Shown: positions 1 through 5,091 of the stretch, in pieces
Layout: each line of letters starts with the position of its first letter
Numbering within the stretch: position 1 is the first letter of the stretch
NCBI GenBank assembly: GCA_023489375.1
Contig: JAMDCX010000113.1
Span: 1 to 8,535, forward strand
Reading direction: 5' to 3'
DNA: 8,535 nucleotides
Origin: Planctomycetota bacterium
GTDB lineage: Bacteria; Planctomycetota; Phycisphaerae; WQYP01
The notes under the pieces: generated by a model
Told to the model about the DNA's origin: nothing
Database searches by the model: none
Seen by the model: the letters and a program-made list of their open reading frames with translations, nothing else
Program-made: the position numbers and the translations under genes

Positions 1-214
1 CAATGAGTAAAGAATAAAACGCGGAACATGGATGGTAAGCCGGCCCGCCTGCTGGCCGATATATATAGCCGTTACGTAAGCCGCGACCGTGGGGCGCTCT
101 GCAAACAAGGAGGCCTTGAGCCGCATTGGCCTTTGGCATTTAGCCGCCGGCATGGTGCCGTCGCGGGATAATGAACCACGAGTAACGATTGATGAACAAC
201 AGAGCCGATGTTAG

Positions 215-235
215 CCGGCACATTGAATGTGCCGG
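215..235. repeat. Perfect 21-bp palindrome
   Basis: The two 10-nt arms, CCGGCACATT and its exact reverse complement, surround a single central G. As single-stranded nucleic acid it would form a tight hairpin; as duplex DNA it looks like a symmetric protein-binding site. No T-run follows on either strand, so it is not a standard intrinsic terminator. It lies about 135 bp past the stop codon of the PTS EIIA gene. Its function is unknown. Confidence 0.6.
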
Positions 236-312
236 GGCGTAATAACTGTGCATACACGCTTTTCATAAGCGGCCCCGAACCACCGCCAGGCGTTGTGATA
301 TTGAAATTGAAA

Positions 313-328
313 CGGCGTAAAACCGCCG
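313..328 (-). terminator. Weak terminator-like hairpin after the PTS EIIA gene
   Basis: Read on the minus strand, CGGCG pairs with CGCCG around the 6-nt loop GTTTTA. Only three T residues follow, then CAATTTC. It lies about 42 nt past the EIIA stop codon, a sensible place for transcript termination, but the 5-bp stem and short T-run make it weak. Confidence 0.3.
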
Positions 329-369
329 AGTATGCAAAGGCCCGCATGGTAGTGCAATCTGGATGCTCT

Positions 370-843
370 TTAGTTTTCCGGGGCCATGGTTTTTTCCTGG
401 GCCAAAATCGTATCAAATATATCGTTGGGCGTTTTAGCGGCTTTGAGTTTGGAGCGAAAAGTATCAATGGTCATTAAGCGGCTTATGCGGGCCAGGCTCT
501 GGATGTGAGCACCAGTCTGATCCGGTGGGCTGACCAGCAGAACAATGAGATAAACGGGTTGTCCGTCGAGCGATTGAAAGTCTATGGGCTGTTCCGGCTT
601 GCCGATGGCTATGGTCAACTCTTTGACCCCGCCACATTTGCTATGAGGAATCGCCAACCCATGGCCAACACCGGTGGTGCGAATCGATTCGCGTTCCAAC
701 ACGCTGGCCAATACCAGATCGGGAGAGCTGACTTCTTTATTCGCCGCCAAAAGCTCCACGAGTTCCTTAATGGCCTCATTTTTTTCTCCTGCCGCCAAAG
801 GAACTTTAATGTTGGCCCGTTTGAGTATATCCGTTAAATTCAT
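370..843 (-). CDS. ptsN: PTS EIIA type-2 domain protein (PtsN/fructose-type)
   Basis: A 157-residue stand-alone EIIA domain of the fructose/mannitol/nitrogen class of the phosphoenolpyruvate phosphotransferase system. In this family a histidine accepts phosphate from HPr or NPr; PtsN-type members act as cytoplasmic regulators rather than sugar transporters. The motif TTGVGHGLAIPHSK (residues 57-69) matches the active-site region of PtsN, with His67 in IPH as the expected phospho-acceptor. The later stretch LIVLLVSPPDQTGAHIQSLA matches the conserved family core (E. coli PtsN has LLFALLVPADQTKTHLHTLS). The length is typical for PtsN. The ATG at 843 is chosen; a TTG 30 nt upstream (873) is in frame, but its only purine-rich stretch sits too close to act as a ribosome binding site. 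No EIIB/EIIC, rpoN or hpf neighbour is visible, so the precise role (nitrogen-PTS-like regulator or sugar EIIA) is inference; the family assignment is firm. Confidence 0.88.
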   Translation of the reverse strand: MNLTDILKRANIKVPLAAGEKNEAIKELVELLAANKEVSSPDLVLASVLERESIRTTGVGHGLAIPHSKCGGVKELTIAIGKPEQPIDFQSLDGQPVYLIVLLVSPPDQTGAHIQSLARISRLMTIDTFRSKLKAAKTPNDIFDTILAQEKTMAPEN

Positions 844-891
844 GAAAATTTCCGTATTCACTCTGACTACCAATACCCTATTAGTCCGATT

Positions 892-920
892 ACTCTACGC
901 CTGCGGTACCGGTTATTCAA
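892..920 (-). promoter_or_regulatory. Candidate promoter for the PTS EIIA gene
   Basis: On the minus strand TTGAAT (920-915) and TAGAGT (897-892) are separated by 17 nt, each matching four of six bases of the sigma-70-type consensus. It would give a leader of about 40 nt before the ATG at 843. Plausible but not strong. Confidence 0.3.
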
Positions 921-950
921 GCCCCAAGGATAACACAGTGCCGTGGTGAA

Positions 951-1081
951 GCAACCGGAAAGGGGTGCGGCCATATTTTTGGGCAATTCTTGATTTCCCC
1001 ACCATTTTCATAGCATGGTACCGCCAATTTCCAATTTAGCCGCGTGGCCTTGGCCCGCGCGTTCATACTGGAAATCTCGCC
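951..1081. repeat. Dispersed intergenic repeat, copy C1 (core module missing)
   Basis: Two blocks match copy C3 near 7920-8197. The left block (about 969-1031) agrees with 7935-7995 at roughly 80 percent by eye, sharing GCCATATTTTT, CTTGATT, CCCCA and GGTACC. The right block (1037-1081) agrees with 8153-8197 at 42 of 45 positions. The right block contains a GC-rich hairpin: CGCG (1041-1044), a bulged T, GGCC, a TT loop, then GGCC and CGCG (to 1059). The roughly 150-bp central module present in C3 is absent between the blocks. The copy ends about 16 bp from the 3' end of tRNA-Arg. Frames through it, such as the minus-strand one giving NARAKATRL, look like translation artefacts of the repeat. 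Confidence 0.75.
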
Positions 1082-1097
1082 GAACATGATAATCAAG

Positions 1098-1171
1098 TGC
1101 GCCCGGCAGGACTCGAACCTGCAACCTCGTGGTTCGAAGCCACGCGCTCTATCCAATTGCGCTACGGGCGC
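1098..1171 (-). tRNA. tRNA-Arg (anticodon UCG)
   Basis: The minus strand folds as a complete cloverleaf of 74 nt. The acceptor arm GCGCCCG pairs perfectly with CGGGCGC, followed by discriminator A. The D-arm contains GGATA. The anticodon stem CGTGG/CCACG encloses loop CTTCGAA, giving anticodon TCG, which decodes CGA and probably other CGN arginine codons. The T-arm is GCAGG-TTCGAAC-CCTGC. The 3' CCA is not encoded, since CTTG follows the discriminator, so CCA must be added post-transcriptionally. The D-stem reads GCGC/GAGC and therefore has one G-A mismatch. A TATATT hexamer (1188-1183, minus) about 12 nt upstream may be its -10 element, though no good -35 was found. Confidence 0.96.
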
Positions 1172-1291
1172 TTACGCGAACCAATATACAGTTTAACGGC
1201 AAACCGCGGCTCCTGAAACTCTGCCGGCCCATGCGTGTGGCTTAGCGCCGTGCGGCCATATCCTTGCCTGACGCAGTGGTCTGGCGAATTG

Positions 1292-1320
1292 TTGCTTGAG
1301 TTTTGATAAACCACTAATAT
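1292..1320 (+). promoter_or_regulatory. Candidate promoter for gapA
   Basis: TTGCTT (1292-1297) and TAATAT (1315-1320) are separated by 17 nt, a good sigma-70-type arrangement, and lie about 93 bp upstream of the gapA ATG. Transcription from about 1327 would give a leader of roughly 86 nt. I saw no obvious structured regulatory element in that leader. Confidence 0.5.
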
Positions 1321-1412
1321 ACCATGCTTTGGTTCTTCCACCCGCTGGAGTGTTCCAGGCCGGGGCGAAAATGGAACCGTTGGAAATGTTGCGCTTTAAG
1401 GAGTAGCGTCGT

Positions 1413-2438
1413 ATGGCAAAAGTAAGAGTTGGTATTAATGGATTCGGACGTATTGGTCGCCTGGTTTTCCGGGCCGGCATCAATGATTCGCGGCTTGAAT
1501 TTGTCGCCATCAATGATCTGGTTCCGGCGGAGAATCTGGCGTATCTGTTGAAGTTTGACTCCACGCATGGGAGATTTGATGGTGAAGTAAAGCCGGAAGG
1601 GGAAACGGGTATTATCGTCAACGGCCATCATGTAAAAACCTTCGCCGTGCGTGATCCGGCCCAGTTGCCGTGGAAAAGTCTCCAGGTGGACTATGTGGTT
1701 GAATCCACGGGCCTGTTTACCGACAAGCTGGGGGCCAGCAAGCATCTGGCGGCCGGAGCCAAACGGGTCATTATTTCCGCACCCGCCAAGGACAAGGAAA
1801 TTCCGACGTTGGTCATGGGTGCCAATGAGGAAAAATTTAATCCCGCGACGGACACCATTGTGTCCAATGCCAGCTGCACCACCAACTGCCTGGTACCGCT
1901 GGTCAAAGTTATTCATGATAACTTCGGCGTTGAAGAGGCCCTGATGACCACCATCCATTCGGCCACCGCCACGCAACCGACGGTGGATGGCCCATCCAAA
2001 AAGGACTGGCGCGGCGGACGTGGAGCCGGGCAAAATCTGATTCCGGCTTCCACCGGTGCCGCCAAGGCCACCGCTCTGGTAATCCCGGAATTGAAGGGGA
2101 AAATTACCGGCATGTCCTTCCGCGTGCCCACGCCGGATGTTTCCGTGGTGGATTTAACTGTGCGCACCAAAAAGGAAACTTCACTGGCGGAGATTAATGC
2201 TCTGATCAAAAAGGAGTCCGAAGGCAAACTCAAGGGCATTCTCGGTTACACCGATGAAGAAGTGGTGTCCACTGATTTTACCACGGATCCGCGTTCCAGC
2301 ATTTACGATGCCAAGGCCGGTATAGAGCTTAACAGCCGGTTCTTCAAACTGGTCAGCTGGTATGACAATGAATGGGGTTACAGTAACCGGGTTGTGGATC
2401 TGATCACCTACCTGGGCAAAAAAGACGGCCTGATCTGA
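1413..2438 (+). CDS. gapA: Glyceraldehyde-3-phosphate dehydrogenase, type I
   Basis: A 341-residue enzyme that oxidatively phosphorylates glyceraldehyde-3-phosphate to 1,3-bisphosphoglycerate in cytoplasmic glycolysis or gluconeogenesis. The N-terminal Rossmann motif VGINGFGRIGR (residues 6-16) and the acidic residue in AINDL (Asp35) fit an NAD-dependent, catabolic-type enzyme. The signature SNASCTTNC holds catalytic Cys155, and His182 in TTIHSATATQ is its partner. VDGPSKKDWRGGRGA, the SFRVPTPDVSVVDLTV block and VSWYDNEWGYSNRVVDLI are all intact, and the length is close to the usual value. The ATG is preceded by AAGGAG (1398-1403) with a 9-nt spacer, a clear ribosome binding site. No pgk or tpi is adjacent. 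A strong terminator begins 32 nt after the stop, so it is probably transcribed mainly on its own. Confidence 0.98.
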   Translation: MAKVRVGINGFGRIGRLVFRAGINDSRLEFVAINDLVPAENLAYLLKFDSTHGRFDGEVKPEGETGIIVNGHHVKTFAVRDPAQLPWKSLQVDYVVESTGLFTDKLGASKHLAAGAKRVIISAPAKDKEIPTLVMGANEEKFNPATDTIVSNASCTTNCLVPLVKVIHDNFGVEEALMTTIHSATATQPTVDGPSKKDWRGGRGAGQNLIPASTGAAKATALVIPELKGKITGMSFRVPTPDVSVVDLTVRTKKETSLAEINALIKKESEGKLKGILGYTDEEVVSTDFTTDPRSSIYDAKAGIELNSRFFKLVSWYDNEWGYSNRVVDLITYLGKKDGLI

Positions 2439-2470
2439 TTTAGGCGCCTGAGCCATAAGCCGGTATAGTA

Positions 2471-2503
2471 AAGGCTCCGGGCTTTATGCCCGGAGCCTTT
2501 TTT
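2471..2503 (+). terminator. Intrinsic terminator of gapA
   Basis: A perfect 12-bp stem pairs AAGGCTCCGGGC (2471-2482) with GCCCGGAGCCTT (2488-2499) around a TTTAT loop. The stem end runs into a T-tract to 2503. It is textbook rho-independent geometry, placed right after gapA. A possible ATG at 2486 lies in its loop, which argues against that codon as the start of the next gene. Confidence 0.95.
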
Positions 2504-2530
2504 GTGCGTTGGTTTTACGGTTGGTGTACC

Positions 2531-3040
2531 ATGCGCTGGATATGGATTGATAAATTTGAACTCTTTGAACCTGGCAAACGCGCCATCGCCGTTAAAAATG
2601 TTTCCCTGGCGGAAGATCATCTCCACGACCATTTTCCCGGCTTCCCCGTCATGCCCGCCAGTTTGATCATTGAAGGCCTGGCGCAAACCAGCGGTATTCT
2701 GGTGGGGGCGGCGCGGGATTTCAGGGAAAAAGTCATCCTGGCGAAAATTGGCCGCGCCACATTTAACCGCCTGGTTCGTCCCGGAGAACAAATCGTTTAT
2801 GACGCGTCGATCGCCAACGTCTCGGATATCGGTGCCTCTGTGCGGGGCGTCATTAGCGCCCGCATCGGTGTTGTGGACGGCAAGGTTCAGGAAATACCCG
2901 TGGGAGAAATTGAACTCCTGTTCTCCCATATTGATCAGAATATGGCCGGGATGAAGTTCCCCGACTTTAATTTTGTATTCAACAGCGAGTTTATGGCCTT
3001 GTTTGAAACCTACCGGCGAAGTATTAATGTCGCGCTATGA
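2531..3040 (+). CDS. FabZ-like beta-hydroxyacyl-ACP dehydratase (hotdog fold)
   Basis: A 169-residue hotdog-fold protein resembling FabZ, which dehydrates 3-hydroxyacyl-ACP to trans-2-enoyl-ACP in fatty acid synthesis. The core HFPGFPVMPASLIIEGLAQ (from residue 34) aligns with E. coli FabZ HFPGKPIFPGVLILEAMAQ. His34 and Glu48 are the expected catalytic pair, with the same 14-residue spacing as His49 and Glu63. The usual PG before the helix is PA here. ILAKIGRATFNRLVRPGEQI matches the strand region typical of the family. About 25 residues at the C-terminus (from about residue 145) go beyond the core. The ATG at 2531 is chosen because an upstream in-frame ATG (2486) sits in the gapA terminator; its Shine-Dalgarno sequence is weak. 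I recall planctomycete paralogues with the same MRWIWIDKF opening, so this may be a divergent paralogue rather than the main FabZ. Confidence 0.88.
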   Translation: MRWIWIDKFELFEPGKRAIAVKNVSLAEDHLHDHFPGFPVMPASLIIEGLAQTSGILVGAARDFREKVILAKIGRATFNRLVRPGEQIVYDASIANVSDIGASVRGVISARIGVVDGKVQEIPVGEIELLFSHIDQNMAGMKFPDFNFVFNSEFMALFETYRRSINVAL

Positions 3041-3116
3041 CCTTTTTGCGTCCATCGCCTTCGACCATTACAATAATGAATTCTGTATCGGTTATGAACA
3101 GGCGGTCCGGTTATGA
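3027..3116 (+). CDS. Candidate 29-residue micro-ORF bridging two genes
   Basis: The ATG (3027-3029) lies 14 nt before the end of the FabZ-like gene in another frame. The frame stays open for 29 codons and stops at TGA (3114-3116), which overlaps the ATG of the aminotransferase gene as ATGA. Both junctions are of the kind used in translational coupling, and the frame fills the whole 72-nt gap. The peptide begins MSRYDLFASIAFDHYNNE and has no recognised motif or signal peptide. There is no clear Shine-Dalgarno sequence, so it would depend on coupled re-initiation after the upstream gene. It may be a coupling device, or a chance open frame. Confidence 0.35.
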   Translation: MSRYDLFASIAFDHYNNEFCIGYEQAVRL

Positions 3117-3982
3117 GCAAAATGGTTTGGATGAATGGTCAATTGGTGCCTGTGGAACAGGCTTCTCTGGGGGTATTTGACCATGGGCTGCTGTATGGCG
3201 ATGGTGTTTTTGAAGGGCTGCGTCAATATCAGGGGCGGGTGTTTCGTCTTTCCGATCACCTCCGGAGACTGTATAACTCGGCCAAGGCCATTCGCCTGGA
3301 TATACCGCTGGCCCGGCAGGATATCAGCACCGCCATCTCCGCCACCCTGCAGGCCAATAAACTCACCGATTGCTACATTCGCCTGCTGGTAACTCGCGGG
3401 GTCGGCGCATTGGGTATTTCCCCGGCCACCTGCAGCCGACCTTCCATTATTATCATCACCAACGACATTAAAATGTATCCGGAAGAAACCTACCGCAACG
3501 GGATGGCCATTATTACCGCCAGTACGCCGCGCATCGCCGCCGCTGCGTTGTCGCCCCAGATTAAGAGTCTTAATTATCTCAATAATATCATGGCGAAATG
3601 GGAAGCCATTGATGCCGGCGTGCCGGAAGCGGTGATGCTGAATCATTTGGGATTCGTATGCGAATGCACGGCGGATAACATTTTCATCGTCCGCGACGGT
3701 CAACTGCTTACTCCGGCGGAGGAAAGCGGCATTCTGCTGGGCATCACCCGTGGTGTCGTACTGGAATTGGCCCGGGCGGCGGGTATTCCGGCGCGGGAAA
3801 CCAATTTAACCCGTTACGATTTATACACCGCGGATGAATGTTTTCTTACCGGCACTGGCGCGGAAGTTGTGCCCGTAACCAGTGTGGATAAACGCAGCAT
3901 CGGCAATGGTCAGGTCGGACCGGTCACCCGGCAACTCACACTCGCTTTTCACCACTACGCACGCCATGACGAAAAGGCTTAA
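3113..3982 (+). CDS. ilvE: Branched-chain amino acid aminotransferase (class IV, IlvE-like)
   Basis: A 289-residue fold-type IV PLP enzyme. The IlvE role is reversible transamination between Val/Leu/Ile and their 2-oxo acids with 2-oxoglutarate/glutamate. GLLYGDGVFEGLRQYQGRVF (residues 26-45) is the conserved N-terminal region. RGVGALGISP matches the IlvE-type loop. Lys151 in KSLNYLNNIMAKWEA is the expected Schiff-base lysine. Glu184 in ECTADNIF is the expected partner of the PLP ring nitrogen. GILLGITRGVVLELA and TGTGAEVVPVTSVD complete the family pattern. The length is typical of IlvE. AGGCGG (3100-3105) 7 nt upstream of the ATG is a fair Shine-Dalgarno sequence, and the ATG overlaps the stop of the upstream micro-ORF. 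D-amino-acid transaminase or aminodeoxychorismate lyase are alternatives in the same fold, but the motif details favour IlvE. No other ilv genes are visible. Confidence 0.9.
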   Translation: MSKMVWMNGQLVPVEQASLGVFDHGLLYGDGVFEGLRQYQGRVFRLSDHLRRLYNSAKAIRLDIPLARQDISTAISATLQANKLTDCYIRLLVTRGVGALGISPATCSRPSIIIITNDIKMYPEETYRNGMAIITASTPRIAAAALSPQIKSLNYLNNIMAKWEAIDAGVPEAVMLNHLGFVCECTADNIFIVRDGQLLTPAEESGILLGITRGVVLELARAAGIPARETNLTRYDLYTADECFLTGTGAEVVPVTSVDKRSIGNGQVGPVTRQLTLAFHHYARHDEKA

Positions 3983-4104
3983 GCCACGCCTGCCGCCGCT
4001 TATCGGGTGGCCTGAAGAAAACTCCAGTACCGCGTTCATCTACCTTGTGTGGCGTTCCGCACCAGGGTGGCGACATTTTTTAGCGGGAGCGATATTTCCA
4101 GTAT

Positions 4105-4276
4105 CAGGAACTGAAGCATAGTAACTTCCAATTAGTCGTTGCGCCGGTTGGCGCGTGGATTCCGGAGCACTGTCCGTCAAATAGCCACCGGCTATGCCGG
4201 TGGTGGAGACTTCCATGGTAATGTCAATCGGGAAGTTATGGTGGTCCCATTCCTTAACTTAACTTCCCCCTCGCCG
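4105..4276. repeat. Dispersed intergenic repeat, copy C2 (core module)
   Basis: Positions 4106-4256 align with C3 (8004-8155) at about 75-80 percent by eye. The shared words include GGATTCCGGAGCAC, GCCACCGGC, GCCGGTGGTGGAG, CAATCGGGAAGTTAT and TCCCATTCCTTA. At its centre is a perfect 8-bp hairpin, CCACCGGC (4185-4192), loop TAT, GCCGGTGG (4196-4203). TAACTTCC (4122-4129) and GGAAGTTA (4231-4238) form an outer inverted repeat. GCGCC-GGTT-GGCGC (4141-4154) forms another small hairpin. The right GC-rich block found in C1 and C3 is missing, but a CTCGCC tail (4270-4275) remains. Similarity may extend left to about 4059. No transposase gene is associated with it. Confidence 0.75.
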
Positions 4277-4539
4277 TAACAAAAATCTTGATTTTCGGCC
4301 TTTTCACCGTCATATACTTGCTACATTTAGCCCAATGCCCAGGCTGCCAAAACTCGGGCTTCGGATAATTCCAGAGTCTCCAAGTCCACCAACTCCCTGC
4401 CCTGTTAAGGCTTGGGCCATAAGTTCGCGTATAGGAGGCGGCAGGTTGGTGACATTACACATGGTGCGTGATCGCAGCCCCTGTGGGGGTGCGGAAGGAT
4501 TGTCGCACGAGAAAAGAGCCGTAGGTAGCCTTATTGTAT

Positions 4540-4622
4540 CTACAAACATATATATGTATATACAAATATACTATATAATACACCACACATCATGTTAAAT
4601 TAAGTATACTCATAACATATTA
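4540..4622. other. AT-rich low-complexity patch
   Basis: About 83 bp made mostly of TATA, ATAT and ACATA words, in sharp contrast to the surrounding DNA of roughly 50 percent GC or more. It contains the palindromes CATATATATG and GTATATAC. It could be an easily melted or curved segment. A single near-match to a DnaA box (GTATCTACA at 4536-4544, 7 of 9 bases) adjoins it, which is not enough to call an origin. Confidence 0.5.
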
Positions 4623-4864
4623 AACCAGAATAGTCTTTACTACATGTTCCCTCAAAACCGCGCTTTTCGGGCTTTTTAAAACCAACGGGAAGTTAAGCCA
4701 GAAGCCTGTCCAATTGCGAAACAAAGTGTTGGTATAGTATTGACTTAAACCACAGAGATTCGCAGCGGTGCAAGGCCGTCGGCTCAACGTAATTGTTCGT
4801 ACAGCAGAAATTATTGCCTCTTGTGTACCTGCCACTGCATAGCCATACCGGCGGTCGTATCACT

Positions 4865-4899
4865 TCTCAAATTTCAAATTTCAGATCTCAAATCTTAGA
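4865..4899. repeat. Short degenerate repeat (AAATTTCA type)
   Basis: Roughly four copies of a 7-9 bp unit close to TCTCAAAT or TTCAAATT occur in tandem, with a central AGATCT. Similar short runs are, in my memory, common in intergenic DNA of PVC-group genomes; this was not searched. Function unknown. Confidence 0.45.
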
Positions 4900-4953
4900 G
4901 GGGGCGGCCAATCTCAGATACGCGGTGGAACATCGCATCTATCTTGCAGTACC

Positions 4954-5007
4954 CCATGGCCATACTGATGCCCGCTGCCTCCATGGCCATGCGGATACTC
5001 AATATGC
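4954..5007. repeat. Imperfect 27-bp tandem repeat around CCATGGCCAT
   Basis: The word CCATGGCCAT occurs at 4954-4963 and again exactly 27 bp later at 4981-4990. The following bases are partly conserved (ACTGATGCC versus GCGGATACT). The 27-bp period is compatible with nine codons (HGHTDA and HGHADT in the plus frame), but no convincing gene contains it. Confidence 0.35.
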
Positions 5008-5091
5008 CGTTGCCGTCATGGCGCAATGGACAATGCCATACACATCGGTACGTATAACTCGCTGAAATTCAAAATGTTCGTCATGCCACCG

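Larger units (their letters stand above)
1..369. other. Intergenic region, no convincing gene
   Basis: No reading frame here has a recognisable product. On the minus strand a frame is open from a stop near position 205 to the left edge, with an ATG at 153-151 giving 51 codons that run off the window. I do not recognise the peptide and no Shine-Dalgarno sequence stands out, so it is not called as a gene. The segment contains a perfect palindrome (215-235) and a weak terminator-like hairpin (313-328, minus sense), both listed separately. It lies just downstream of the minus-strand PTS EIIA gene. Confidence 0.5.
3983..5091. other. 1.1-kb convergent intergenic region without a convincing gene
   Basis: This gap lies between the 3' ends of the ilvE-like gene and gyrB. 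It holds repeat copy C2 (about 4105-4276), a strongly AT-rich patch (4540-4622), a degenerate AAATTTCA-type repeat (4865-4899) and a pair of CCATGGCCAT repeats. Short open frames occur on both strands, for example 4310-4549 minus and 4793-5065 plus, but none shows a recognisable product, a convincing start site or family motifs. Neither flanking gene has a convincing intrinsic terminator here. The motif GGGAAGTTA found in C2 also occurs alone at 4687-4695. Confidence 0.6.

Noticed and set aside
1..153. Minus-strand open frame running off the left edge (51 codons from an ATG)
   Set aside because: Plausible length for chance, no recognised family and no Shine-Dalgarno sequence; sequence beyond the edge would be needed.
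844..873. TTG start giving a 10-residue longer PTS EIIA protein
   Set aside because: The ATG at 843 begins with the usual EIIA N-terminal pattern (MNLTDIL), and the TTG lacks a properly spaced ribosome binding site.
917..1156. 79-codon minus-strand frame across tRNA-Arg and C1
   Set aside because: Its start lies inside the tRNA gene and the rest is repeat DNA.
1314..2033. 239-codon minus-strand frame opposite gapA
   Set aside because: Antisense shadow of gapA with no family features.
2486..2530. Upstream ATG extending the FabZ-like protein by 15 residues
   Set aside because: The ATG lies in the loop of the gapA terminator; the recognisable family start is the ATG at 2531.
3092..3703. 203-codon minus-strand frame opposite the aminotransferase gene
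   Set aside because: Antisense shadow of the ilvE-like gene.
4310..4549. 79-codon minus-strand frame in the convergent gap
   Set aside because: No recognised motif, no convincing ribosome binding site and no sign of conservation; kept only as a remote possibility.
4536..4754. Replication origin suggested by the AT-rich patch and DnaA-box-like words
   Set aside because: Only isolated 7-of-9 matches, no cluster of boxes and no dnaA or dnaN nearby.
4865..5007. CRISPR-like array
   Set aside because: The repeats are too short and too degenerate, with no regular spacers and no cas genes.
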